A stretch of DNA of 47,406 nucleotides from Gemmatimonadota bacterium (GTDB taxonomy: Bacteria; Gemmatimonadota; Gemmatimonadetes; Gemmatimonadales; GWC2-71-9). Positions 9,243 through 17,201 of this stretch are shown here, one piece after another; the first letter of the stretch is position 1; each line of letters opens with the position of its first letter. Position numbers and translations under genes: made by a program. The notes below the pieces were generated by a model. It did not search any database. It was not told where the DNA came from and saw nothing but the letters and a program-made list of their open reading frames with translations. The DNA lies in assembly GCA_003222035.1 (NCBI GenBank), contig QHUS01000075.1, forward strand, positions 1 to 47,406, in the 5' to 3' direction.

Positions 9243-10068
9243 GATCCAGCGAATCCTGAACGGCATCGCCCAACAGCGTGCAGGCGACTACGACCAGCAC
9301 GAGCGCTACGCCTGGCGCCGCTGCCACCCACGGCGCATTGACCAGGGTGTCCCGTCCCGACGCGATCATGTTTCCCCACGATGGCGTGGGAGGTTGGACG
9401 CCCAGCCCCAGGAACGAGAGACCTGCCTCGAGCATGATCGCGTTGCCGAGGCCGAGTGCGGCGGAGACGATCACCGGCGTGAGCGCATTGGGCAGGATGT
9501 GGCGTATCAAGACGCGGCCCCGTGCCAGACCCAGCGCGACCGCACCCTCGACGAACGGCCGGGCGGCGAGCGAGCGCACTTCCCCGTGGACCAGCCGCGC
9601 GACCGACATCCACCCCGTGAGGCCCAGCACGATGATGACGAGCGCGGCGCTGGGCTGGGTCAACGCGGCGAGCAAGAGCAACAGCACCACGCGCGGGACC
9701 GCCAGGGCGAAGTCGGTAACCGCGAGCAGCAGCGTGCTCACGGGGCCGGACCGGTAGCCCGCCACGCCTCCGACCAACACACCGATCGCGACCGAAAGCA
9801 GGACCGCCAGGCCTCCGACTGTCAACGACACTCGCGCCCCGTAGACCAACCGCGTCCAGAGGTCTCGCCCGAAGCGATCGGTGCCGAGCGGGTGGAAGGC
9901 ACCGGCATGGTCGGTGGCAAGGGGCGGCAGGAACCGCGTGGCGACGATGTCGTGTTGCTCGGCGGGGTTGCCGCCGGAGACGAGCGGCGCTGCGGCAGCG
10001 GCCAGCGTCACGATCATGAGCACCGTCGCGCCGAAGCCGGCCCGCCGGTCGCGCAGCAGGCGGGTCAC
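9214..10068 (-). CDS. Dpp/Opp-type ABC transporter permease, DppC-like
   Basis: 284 residues from a GTG at 10066-10068 that overlaps the stop of the upstream permease gene as GTGA. An ATG at 10107 is in frame but would overlap that gene by 43 bp. The protein has the N-terminal OppC-type helix, FHPLGTDRFGRDLWTRLVYG, and the EAA loop region ALGLARGRVLIRHILPNALT, followed by EAGLSFLGLGVQPPTPSWG, all typical of DppC/OppC. It pairs with the DppB-like protein to form the inner-membrane channel for peptides or small saccharides. No partner ATPase is encoded in the window, so it probably shares one encoded elsewhere. Confidence 0.88.
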   Translation of the reverse strand: MTRLLRDRRAGFGATVLMIVTLAAAAAPLVSGGNPAEQHDIVATRFLPPLATDHAGAFHPLGTDRFGRDLWTRLVYGARVSLTVGGLAVLLSVAIGVLVGGVAGYRSGPVSTLLLAVTDFALAVPRVVLLLLLAALTQPSAALVIIVLGLTGWMSVARLVHGEVRSLAARPFVEGAVALGLARGRVLIRHILPNALTPVIVSAALGLGNAIMLEAGLSFLGLGVQPPTPSWGNMIASGRDTLVNAPWVAAAPGVALVLVVVACTLLGDAVQDSLDPTRRMQTAR

Positions 10069-11039
10069 GATGCCCGCGGTCCCCGGCGGATCCGCGGGTC
10101 GATCCACGCGACCGCCACATCCGCCAGCAGATTGCCCGCGACGACCAGCACGGCCGTCACGACGGTCGCCGCCATGACCACAGGGTAATCACGCGCCTGC
10201 ACGGCTTCGACCAGACGCCGCCCCACACCGGGCCACGCGAACACCGCCTCCACGAACACCGCCCCCGAGAACAACGCCGGGAGGGAGAGGCCGAGTAGCG
10301 TCACCAGGGGGATCAGCGCATTGCGGGCGACGTGACGTCGTGTGACCTGGAACGAGGTCAATCCTTTGGCTTCAGCCGTCGTGACGAACGGCTGGCTGCG
10401 CACGTCGCGCATCGCGCCGCGCGCGAACCGAGCCGCCCCGCCGATGCCGATCAGCGTGAGCGTGGTGAGCGGCAGTGCGAGGTGCCGCAGCCGGTCAGCA
10501 AGGCGGCTCCACCCGGACAGCGCATCGGCGGCGATCCCCGTGGCCCCGAACGCCGGGAGCCAGTGGGCCGCGTACGTGAATGCCATCACCAGCATGAGAC
10601 CGAGCCAGTAGCCCGGGAGCGCGAACAGCGTCACGGTCACGACCGAGAGCGCCGTGTCGACGCGGGGATCGGCGCCCGCCTGCCAGGCGCCGACGGCGAG
10701 GCCGATCAGGTAGCTCAAGGCAAGCGAGGAGGCCACGAGCAATACAGTCGGCGGCACCGCGTCACCCAGGAGCGCGCGCACCGGCCGGCCGGTGGCGATA
10801 CTCCGGCCCCAATCGCCGCGGGCGAACCGACCGACCCAGATCGCATACTGCGCTGGAAGCGAGCGATCGAGCCCGAGCGCGCGCCGCTGGGCGGCGAGCT
10901 GCCCCGCCGTCGCCGTCGGTCCCAGCAGCCGCTCGACGGGATCACCCGGTGCAGCGTGCACCAGCAGGAACGTGAGCGTGACCACCCCGGCGACGACGAG
11001 GGCGCCGGCCAGGGCGCGAGCCCCCAGGTGGGCGAGCAT
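10065..11039 (-). CDS. Dpp/Opp-type ABC transporter permease, DppB-like
   Basis: 324 residues. The N-terminal helix is followed by LLVHAAPGDPVERLLGP, the hallmark start of DppB/OppB proteins, then LDRSLPAQYAIWVGRFARGDWGRS, and later TAEAKGLTSFQVTRRHVARN (EAA loop) and FVEAVFAWPGVGRRLVEAV. About six membrane segments are visible. The gene is first in a two-gene minus-strand operon and is divergent from the substrate-binding lipoprotein gene, with 46 bp between them. Binding protein plus two permeases form one import system; association with the GHMP kinase and lyase downstream hints at oligosaccharide rather than peptide substrates, which is inference. Confidence 0.88.
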   Translation of the reverse strand: MLAHLGARALAGALVVAGVVTLTFLLVHAAPGDPVERLLGPTATAGQLAAQRRALGLDRSLPAQYAIWVGRFARGDWGRSIATGRPVRALLGDAVPPTVLLVASSLALSYLIGLAVGAWQAGADPRVDTALSVVTVTLFALPGYWLGLMLVMAFTYAAHWLPAFGATGIAADALSGWSRLADRLRHLALPLTTLTLIGIGGAARFARGAMRDVRSQPFVTTAEAKGLTSFQVTRRHVARNALIPLVTLLGLSLPALFSGAVFVEAVFAWPGVGRRLVEAVQARDYPVVMAATVVTAVLVVAGNLLADVAVAWIDPRIRRGPRAS

Positions 11040-11073
11040 GGCGCCGAATCTCGCGCGACCCGCGAGGCCCCGC

Positions 11074-11079
11074 TAGAAT
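11074..11079 (+). promoter_or_regulatory. Possible -10 element for a leaderless transcript of the binding-protein gene
   Basis: TAGAAT lies 6 bp before the GTG start at 11086, which would place the transcription start at or next to the start codon. No good -35 box and no Shine-Dalgarno sequence are visible. The assignment rests on one short match. Confidence 0.3.
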
Positions 11080-11085
11080 CCGGGC

Positions 11086-12525
11086 GTGCGTCGGGTGCTC
11101 TGGCTCTGGATCGGCGGGACGATCGCGGCGTGCGGCTCGGAGGGGGGAGCCGCGCACCGCGGCTCGACGGTCGTCTACGCCTCCGGGGCCGATTTGCAGA
11201 GCGTCAATCCCCTGCTCACCGTGCACCCGTTCGCCAAGCAGGTGGAGCGCTACGTACTGCTCACGACCCTCGTGCGCTACGACTCGGCGCTCGGGCCGCA
11301 GCCCTACCTGGCGCGCAGCTGGACGTGGTCACCCGACCACCGGATGATCACGTTCCGACTGCAGTCCGGCGTGCGCTGGCACGACGGCGTTCCCACGACC
11401 GCGCGCGACGTCGCCTGGACGCTCTCGGCCGCGCGCGACTCGGCGACCGGGTACGCGCGTATGAATGACTTCGCCGACGTGGCGTTCGTCAACGACCCGA
11501 ACGACTCGACGGTGGTCATGCGGTTCAATCACCCGCAGGACGTCGTGCCGGATGTGCTCACCGATCTCGCGATCCTGCCCGCCCGCCTGCTCGATTCGAT
11601 TCCCCACGCCGAGCTGCGGCGCGCGGTGTGGAACGAGCATCCGATCGGGAACGGCCCGTTCCGCTTCGTCACCCACGAGCCCGGCCGCCGCTGGGTGTTC
11701 GCTGCCAACCCCGATTTCCCGGGCGGGTTGGGCGGGCCGCCGGCGCTCGACCGGTTCATTGTCGTCGTCGTGGACGAGCCCACGACCAAGCTCGCGGCGT
11801 TGACGGCCGGCGAGGTCGACTTCGCCGGGATCCAGCCCGCGCACGCGGCCGCCGTCAGCAAGAATCCCGCACTCGACGTACTGAGTTACCCGCTGATCTA
11901 TCCCTACGGCATCGTCTTCAACACGCGGCGGCCGCCGTTCGACGACCCGCGCGTGCGTCTCGCGGTCGCCCTGGCGCTCGACCGCCGCGAGATCGTGGAC
12001 GGGTACCTCTACGGCTTCGGCTCGGTGGCGGACGGCGCCGTGCCCCCCGGGGTGCCGGGCTACGTCCCCGTCCGCCCCCTCGCCGCGAACCCCGACTCGG
12101 CGCGACGCCTCCTGGGCGGTCGGCACATCGCCTTCGAACTCCTCGCCGTCCCCAGCGGGGAGGGGGCCCTCGAGCAGATGATCCAGGCGCGGCTCGCCGC
12201 CGTGGGGTTCGACGTGACCATCCGGCAGCTCGAGTTGACGGCGTTCCTGGCGCGGGTCAACCCTCGACAACGGGATTTCAGCGCTGCCGTGATGGGCACG
12301 GCCGGCGATCTCGGGCTCGGTTACCTCACGAGCCTAGCGGACCTGGCCGGCGCGCGTGCTCCGGCGGATCCCGGGCAGGCGCAGCGGTTGCTCCGTGATT
12401 CCGTGCTCGTGGCCTTCCTTTATCATGCGCGCGGCGTTCAAGGGATGAATCGGCGGGTGCACGGCGTGCGCATGGATATCCGCGGCGAGTTGCCGACGGT
12501 GGCCCGGTGGCGGACCGCGCCGTGA
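11086..12525 (+). CDS. Family 5 extracellular solute-binding lipoprotein of an ABC importer
   Basis: 479 residues from a GTG. The N-terminus VLWLWIGGTIAACGSEGG ends in a lipobox (IAAC), so the mature protein is anchored to a membrane. SVNPLLTVHPFAKQV, YLARSWTWSPDHRMITFRLQ, GVRWHDGVPTTARDVAWTL and NPDFPGG are the standard blocks of SBP_bac_5 proteins, which bind oligopeptides, nickel or oligosaccharides in a two-lobed cleft. It is slightly short for the family (usually 500-540 residues) but looks complete. It is divergent from the two permease genes and overlaps the GHMP kinase gene as GTGA, so uptake and phosphorylation are probably co-expressed. Confidence 0.87.
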   Translation: MRRVLWLWIGGTIAACGSEGGAAHRGSTVVYASGADLQSVNPLLTVHPFAKQVERYVLLTTLVRYDSALGPQPYLARSWTWSPDHRMITFRLQSGVRWHDGVPTTARDVAWTLSAARDSATGYARMNDFADVAFVNDPNDSTVVMRFNHPQDVVPDVLTDLAILPARLLDSIPHAELRRAVWNEHPIGNGPFRFVTHEPGRRWVFAANPDFPGGLGGPPALDRFIVVVVDEPTTKLAALTAGEVDFAGIQPAHAAAVSKNPALDVLSYPLIYPYGIVFNTRRPPFDDPRVRLAVALALDRREIVDGYLYGFGSVADGAVPPGVPGYVPVRPLAANPDSARRLLGGRHIAFELLAVPSGEGALEQMIQARLAAVGFDVTIRQLELTAFLARVNPRQRDFSAAVMGTAGDLGLGYLTSLADLAGARAPADPGQAQRLLRDSVLVAFLYHARGVQGMNRRVHGVRMDIRGELPTVARWRTAP

Positions 12526-13538
12526 GGCGGCGCGATCTGCCGAAGGAGTTCCACGCGACGGCTCCCGTCCGACTCGACTTCGCTGGCGGCTGGACCGACG
12601 TCCCCCCGTTCTCGGCGCGGGAAGGCGGCATCGTGGTGAATGCCGCGATCGACCTCCCGGCCCGCGTGGAGCTCAAGCTGGGAGGGGGGGGCCGCATCCG
12701 ACTCGTCTCCGAGGATCTGGGCCAGGAGCTCGAATGCGCGGACTCCGGGGGATTGGTGCTCGACGGACGGCTCGACCTCCTGAAGGCCGGGCTGCGGATG
12801 CTGCCGGTGCAGGGAGCCTGCACGCTGACCACCCGCTGCGATGCCCCGCCCGGATCGGGCCTCGGCAGCTCCGGAGCCATGGACGTAGCGCTCGTGGCGG
12901 CTCTGTCGCTGGCGCGCGCCGAGCGACCGACTGGGCGCGAGATCGCAGAGCAAGCCTGGTACCTGGAGACCGTCGAGGCGAAGATCCCCGGTGGCAAGCA
13001 GGATCAGTTCGCCGCGGCGTTGGGCGGCTTTCAGCGACTCACCTTCCGTGATCCCGACGTTGGCGTCGAGCCGATGACGCTCGATCCCGCGTTCGCGGCT
13101 GCGCTCGAGCGGCGCACGGTGCTGTGCTACACCGGCCGCTCTCGGGTATCGGGCGCGACGATCGCGCGGGTGATGGCCGCGTACGAGCGGGGTGATGCGG
13201 GCGTGACCGGGGCGCTCCGAGCAATGAAGGAAGTGGCCGCTGCCATGGCCGAGGCGCTGCGCGCCGGCGACGTGGCGCGCGTGGCGACGCTGCTTTCGGA
13301 AAACTGGCGACACCAGCAGCAGCTCGATCCGGGGATGAGTACCCCGGAAATGGCCGGGCTCGAAGCCGCCATGCGCGCGGCCGGCGCGCTCGGCGGCAAG
13401 GCGGCGGGGGCAGGGGCGGGGGGCTCGATGTTCTTCGTGACGCAGGACCCGTCTCAGCCTGCTGTCGCAGCCGCGCGCGCCGCCGGCGCGACGGTCCTCC
13501 CGGTGCGCTGGGCGGGCGAAGGGGTGCGCGCATGGTGA
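12522..13538 (+). CDS. GHMP-family sugar kinase (heptose/fucose kinase-like)
   Basis: 338 residues from the GTG at 12522, which overlaps the previous stop as GTGA; an in-frame GTG at 12507 would add five residues. GHMP motifs are clear: ATAPVRLDFAGGWTDVPPFS (substrate site), PPGSGLGSSGAMDVALVAAL (ATP-binding loop), KIPGGKQDQFAAALGGFQ and GKAAGAGAGGSMFFV (motif 3). The GGWTD and GGKQDQ blocks place it with D-glycero-D-manno-heptose-7-phosphate kinases and L-fucokinases rather than galactokinases. It would phosphorylate a sugar released by the neighbouring enzymes. An eight-G run (12684-12691) lies in the coding region and encodes LGGGGRI. The actual sugar cannot be told. Confidence 0.83.
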   Translation: MRRRDLPKEFHATAPVRLDFAGGWTDVPPFSAREGGIVVNAAIDLPARVELKLGGGGRIRLVSEDLGQELECADSGGLVLDGRLDLLKAGLRMLPVQGACTLTTRCDAPPGSGLGSSGAMDVALVAALSLARAERPTGREIAEQAWYLETVEAKIPGGKQDQFAAALGGFQRLTFRDPDVGVEPMTLDPAFAAALERRTVLCYTGRSRVSGATIARVMAAYERGDAGVTGALRAMKEVAAAMAEALRAGDVARVATLLSENWRHQQQLDPGMSTPEMAGLEAAMRAAGALGGKAAGAGAGGSMFFVTQDPSQPAVAAARAAGATVLPVRWAGEGVRAW

Positions 13539-16324
13539 CCGCCGAAGAGCTGGCCGCGCGGCGCGAGCACGTCGCGGGAGCCGCCGATTTGCAGGCGCTG
13601 CTGGCGCACCTCGGCGAGCGGGCGGCGCCGCTCCTCGCTCGCATGCCGCCAGTGCCGGCGGCGAAAGCGCTGCTCTCGACGGACGGCGGCGTCTGCCCCG
13701 ATGACGGGTCCGCACTGGCGTTCGATCCGTGGAGCGCCGATGCCCACCGCTGCCCCCGATGCGGCAGGACATTCGGGGGAGAGCGTCACGACCGCCACTG
13801 GGCTCGCTATCAGCATCTGTGGCTCGCGGAGCGGGCGGCGCACCTGGCGACGCTGGCCGCGCTCCGAGACGACGCCGTGGCGGCGGGTCGGGCGGTGGAC
13901 ATCCTGCGCGCCTACACCCGCAGCTATTGGGGCTATCCCAACCGCGACAATGTGCTGGGACCGAGTCGGCTGTTCTTCTCTACCTATCTCGAATCGATAT
14001 GGATCGCCAACTACCTCGCCGCCGCCACGCTGCTGCGGGCGTGTGGCAAGCTGGCGAAGGTCGCGGCGGACGCGGTGAGTGGCCTGGCCGAGGAGGCGGC
14101 GAATCTGATCGGCGAATTCGATGAGGGATTCTCCAATCGACAAACGTGGAACAACGCCGCGCTGGCAGCGATCGCCGTCTGGTTCGAGGACGAGGATCTC
14201 GCCAAGCGCGCGATCGAAGGACCCACCGGATTGCTCGAGCATCTGTTGCGCGGCTACGGGCGCGACGGGATGTGGTACGAAGGTGAGAACTATCATCTCT
14301 TCGCGCTGCGCGGATTGCTCACGGGCGCGCTCTGGGCTCGTCAAGCCGGCGTGGATGTCTTTACCGAGCCCAAGCTCGCCCAGCGGGTCGAGGCGGCGCT
14401 CCTGGCACCTACGCGCTCCGCGCTGCCGGATTTCACGTTCCCGGCGCGCAAGGATTCGCGGTTCGGCGTATCGCTTGCGCAACCGGCGTATCTCGAGCTG
14501 TGGGAGATCGGGCTCGCGGTGCTCGGGAAACGGGAAGCCGGAAACGGGAAACGAGACCTCCAAAGCTGGCTCGGCGCGCTCTACAAGTCCGAGCCACCCC
14601 TGCCGGAGCTGTTCGAGTCATATCTCCACGACGCACCGATCCCACGTGTCGCGGTTCCCGTTTCCCGTCGCACGTTGTCGTGGTGGTCATTGCTTTTCAT
14701 GTCTCCCGAGCTGCCAACCGACCCCCCGCCTCCCGCTTGGTCTCCGGTGAGCGTCCTGCTCGACGCGCAAGGTCTCGCCCTTCTCCGGACGGGGAACCGT
14801 TATGTGAGTCTCGAGTGCGGTCAGTATGGCGGCGGACATGGACATCCCGATCGCTTGCATCTCACGTTGCACGCCGATGGCACGCACTGGCTGGCGGACC
14901 CGGGGACCGGCTCGTACGTGTCGCGGGATCTGTTGTGGTACCGCTCGACCCTGGCGCACAACGCGCCGCGGATCGATCGGGCATCGCAGGAGCCGGGAGA
15001 CGCCGTGTGCGAGGCGTTCGACACACAGGGCGAATGGGCCTGGGTGCGCGGGCGCCACGGCGAAGTCTCGCGCACTGTCGTATCCGGACCGGCGTACGTC
15101 CTGGACGCCGTCGAGCTCGGAAGTCGTGGGGAGCACACCGTCGAGCTACCGTGGCATTGCTCCGGGACGGGGGACGCGGGACGGGGGGGGGGGACGTGGA
15201 CAACGGGCGACCTGGCGGACGAATTCGTTTCGCGGGTGGAGCGGTTCGTGTCGGACGGCACCGGACCGATCGTGCTCGAGCACTCGTCGGGCGCGCGCAC
15301 GCTCAAAGCATTCCTCTCATTCGACGGCGAGCTGTTGCGGGCGGAGGGCCCCGGAAGACCGAAAAACGGGAAGCGGGAAACGTTCTACATGGTGCGAGGA
15401 CGGGGTCGCAATGTCCGCTTCGTCACCGTCCTCGAACCGGTGGGTGACGCGCCGAAGGTGCAGACTGTCCGCGTGCAGGGGAGCGTGATCGAAATCCAGA
15501 CGGCGCAGGGCGTGGACCGCCACACCGCGACGGTGGCCGGCTGGGAGATCACGACCGCCACGGGCGCGCGCATCCGCCTGGCAGGCGCGCGCCCGCGCCA
15601 GCAGCCGTTCGAGCCGCTCGTGGAGCTCGACACGCCAAAGCCTGCGGTGGGCGCGGCGCTTCGCGTTTCCGCACCGCCGCCGCTCGACGGATCACTCGAC
15701 GGGTTCGATAGCAGCGAGCCATTGCGGCTGGAGCTCGAGGACCAATACCGGCGCGGCGAAGCGCCGTACTCTGGTCCCGATGACTTTTCGGCGCTGGCGT
15801 ACGCAGCCTGGGACGACGAGGCGCTGTACGTGGCGGTCGACATCGTGAAGCCCGAGCTGTGTTTCCGCTCGGCCGACGCGCCGCCGCTACGATTGGACAA
15901 CGAGCCGGACGACATTCACTCCGATGGCGTGCAGGTGTATTTCGCGAGAGACGCGGGACGGGAGACGAGGGACGAGGCCGTGGGATATCTGGTTGTCCCC
16001 GAGTCCGACGGCCGTGGGCTGCGAGTGCACGCGAGCAGTGGCACGTCGGGTGATCCTCGCAGCGTGAACGGTGCGTGGTGTCGGACCGATCGCGGGTACC
16101 GCGTGACGCTCGGGATCGCCTGGCCCGACTGGGGGGGAGGGGGGGGGGGGCACCGCGCGCACGTGGGAGGCCGGTTGCCGTTCGATCTGCTGATCAATGA
16201 AATGCTGCCGGGCCGGCTGCGGCGATCCGGCCAGTTGGTCTGGAGCGGAGGAAACGGGTGGGTGTGGCTGCGCGGGGACCGGCAGGAGCGGGAGCGGTTT
16301 GGGATACTGGAGCTGGTGGGATGA
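13532..16324 (+). CDS. Heparinase II/III-like polysaccharide lyase with C-terminal CBM9-like domain
   Basis: 930 residues. An N-terminal part with two CxxC pairs (GVCPDDGS and HRCPRCGRTF, about residues 53-80) precedes the alpha/alpha toroid (NRQTWNNAALAAIAVW, GMWYEGENYHLFALRG). The heparinase II/III beta domain carries ECGQYGGGHGHPDRLHL, WLADPGTGSYVSRDLLWYRS and TLAHNAPRID, the region of the catalytic His and Tyr residues. Residues about 700-930 resemble a CBM9/DOMON-like sandwich (LAYAAWDDEALYVAVDIVKP, DDIHSDGVQVYF). No signal peptide is seen. Low-complexity inserts such as GKREAGNGKRD, GRPKNGKRET, GDAGRGGGT, RDAGRETRDE and WGGGGGGHR fall in loops and correspond to heptamer arrays and G-runs in the DNA. 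The gene overlaps the kinase gene by 7 bp. Confidence 0.82.
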   Translation: MVTAEELAARREHVAGAADLQALLAHLGERAAPLLARMPPVPAAKALLSTDGGVCPDDGSALAFDPWSADAHRCPRCGRTFGGERHDRHWARYQHLWLAERAAHLATLAALRDDAVAAGRAVDILRAYTRSYWGYPNRDNVLGPSRLFFSTYLESIWIANYLAAATLLRACGKLAKVAADAVSGLAEEAANLIGEFDEGFSNRQTWNNAALAAIAVWFEDEDLAKRAIEGPTGLLEHLLRGYGRDGMWYEGENYHLFALRGLLTGALWARQAGVDVFTEPKLAQRVEAALLAPTRSALPDFTFPARKDSRFGVSLAQPAYLELWEIGLAVLGKREAGNGKRDLQSWLGALYKSEPPLPELFESYLHDAPIPRVAVPVSRRTLSWWSLLFMSPELPTDPPPPAWSPVSVLLDAQGLALLRTGNRYVSLECGQYGGGHGHPDRLHLTLHADGTHWLADPGTGSYVSRDLLWYRSTLAHNAPRIDRASQEPGDAVCEAFDTQGEWAWVRGRHGEVSRTVVSGPAYVLDAVELGSRGEHTVELPWHCSGTGDAGRGGGTWTTGDLADEFVSRVERFVSDGTGPIVLEHSSGARTLKAFLSFDGELLRAEGPGRPKNGKRETFYMVRGRGRNVRFVTVLEPVGDAPKVQTVRVQGSVIEIQTAQGVDRHTATVAGWEITTATGARIRLAGARPRQQPFEPLVELDTPKPAVGAALRVSAPPPLDGSLDGFDSSEPLRLELEDQYRRGEAPYSGPDDFSALAYAAWDDEALYVAVDIVKPELCFRSADAPPLRLDNEPDDIHSDGVQVYFARDAGRETRDEAVGYLVVPESDGRGLRVHASSGTSGDPRSVNGAWCRTDRGYRVTLGIAWPDWGGGGGGHRAHVGGRLPFDLLINEMLPGRLRRSGQLVWSGGNGWVWLRGDRQERERFGILELVG
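14524..14667. repeat. Intragenic inverted heptamer array (CGGGAAA type)
   Basis: 14524-14551 is four consecutive heptamers (CGGGAAA, CGGGAAG, CCGGAAA, CGGGAAA). 14653-14667 is an inverted two-unit copy that would pair with 14524-14538 at 14 of 15 positions, across about 114 bp. The array lies in frame in the lyase gene, encoding GKREAGNGKRD on one side and VAVPVSRRT on the other. Confidence 0.8.
15163..15197. repeat. Heptamer array with an 11-G run inside the lyase gene
   Basis: Units CGGGACG, GGGGACG, CGGGACG, GGGGGGG and GGGACGT follow one another in exact 7-bp register. The poly-G run covers 15183-15193. The array encodes GTGDAGRGGGT. Such a run is prone to slippage and to sequencing error. 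Confidence 0.8.
15351..15382. repeat. Heptamer-like array CCGGAAG/CGGGAAG/CGGGAAA inside the lyase gene
   Basis: CGGGAAG (15367-15373) and CGGGAAA (15374-15380) are adjacent; two degenerate units precede them at 8-bp steps. The segment encodes PGRPKNGKRET. Confidence 0.7.
15950..15977. repeat. Four-unit heptamer array GACGNGG inside the lyase gene
   Basis: GACGCGG, GACGGGA, GACGAGG and GACGAGG follow in exact 7-bp register and encode the charged loop RDAGRETRDE inside the CBM9-like domain. Confidence 0.85.
16131..16150. repeat. Poly-G tract (7 + 12) near the lyase C-terminus
   Basis: Seven G, one A, then twelve G (16139-16150), encoding WGGGGGGH. A change of one G would frameshift the last 55 or so codons. 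Confidence 0.9.
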
Positions 16325-16335
16325 GGCGAATGGGA

Positions 16336-16437
16336 AACGCGGAACGTGGAACGCGGAAGGCGGAACATCAGGGCAGGCGTCCTGGCGCGGACGATCTCTC
16401 CTTGCTGTTCCGCGTTCCACCCTCCGCGTTCCGCGTT
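16336..16437. repeat. Heptamer inverted-repeat element B (32-nt arms)
   Basis: Left arm 16336-16367 and right arm 16406-16437, 27 of 32 positions complementary, loop 38 nt. The arms again start AACGCGG and end AACA at the loop. The element begins 11 bp after the lyase stop codon and ends 14 bp before the methyltransferase start. Confidence 0.9.
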
Positions 16438-16451
16438 CAATCCCCCCCGCT

Positions 16452-17201
16452 ATGATCGTCGTCGTTCTCCACGAGCCCCAGGACCTCGTCAACATCGCGC
16501 ACGTGGTTCGTGCGATGAAGAATTTCGGCTTTCGGGATCTCCGTCTCGTCACTCCTCGCGAGTACGACGCGTACCGCATCGAGGGGATCGCGCACCAGAC
16601 GCACGACGTCGTGGCGCGCGTGGCGCGGTTCGATCGGCTGGACGAGGCGCTCGCGGACTGCGTGCACGTGATCGGCTTCACGGCGCGCGGGCGCACCGCG
16701 AAGCGGAATCTGCAGCGCCCCCGCGAAGCGGCGGCAGAGATCCTGGCGCAGGCCGGGGCAGGCCCGGTCGCGCTGCTGTTCGGGCGGGAGGACAAGGGCC
16801 TCCCCAACGACGCGCTCGATCGCTGCCACCGCGTCGTGACGATCCCCACCAGTCCGGGGTATCCTTCGCTGAACCTGGCGCACGCGGTCGTGCTCATGCT
16901 CTACGAGCTGGCGCTGGCCGGGGGCGACGAGGCGCGCCCCTTCAAGACGCCACGGCGCCAGGGCGGTGCGCCGGCGACCTCGCAGGACCTGGAGCGTCTC
17001 TTCGGAGACGCGGAGGCGGCGCTTCGCGTCGTCGACTTCTTCAAGACACGGCAGGCAGAGGGCGTCATGCGCACGGTGCGGGAGGTCATCCATCGCACTC
17101 CCCTGGATGAGCGCGAGGCAAAACTCCTGCGGGCGATGGCGATCGAGGTGGTGAAATACGGTGAGCGACTGGCGCGTTCCCGGCTTCACGTCGACCGGTA
17201 G
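16452..17201 (+). CDS. TrmJ/SpoU-type RNA 2'-O-methyltransferase
   Basis: 249 residues from the ATG at 16452, the usual TrmJ length. The N-terminus VVVLHEPQDLVNIAHVVRAM is SpoU motif 1 (family norm: P.N.GAxxRAM). FGREDKGLPNDAL is motif 2 and IPTSPGYPSLNLAHAVVLMLYE is motif 3, which together form the trefoil knot that binds S-adenosylmethionine. The C-terminal helical extension (ERLFGDAEAALRVVDFFKTR) is typical of TrmJ/LasT proteins, which methylate position 32 of tRNAs. It is a housekeeping gene that follows repeat element B and overlaps the aminotransferase gene by 41 bp. Assignment to tRNA position 32 rather than another RNA site is by family only. Confidence 0.85.
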   Translation: MIVVVLHEPQDLVNIAHVVRAMKNFGFRDLRLVTPREYDAYRIEGIAHQTHDVVARVARFDRLDEALADCVHVIGFTARGRTAKRNLQRPREAAAEILAQAGAGPVALLFGREDKGLPNDALDRCHRVVTIPTSPGYPSLNLAHAVVLMLYELALAGGDEARPFKTPRRQGGAPATSQDLERLFGDAEAALRVVDFFKTRQAEGVMRTVREVIHRTPLDEREAKLLRAMAIEVVKYGERLARSRLHVDR

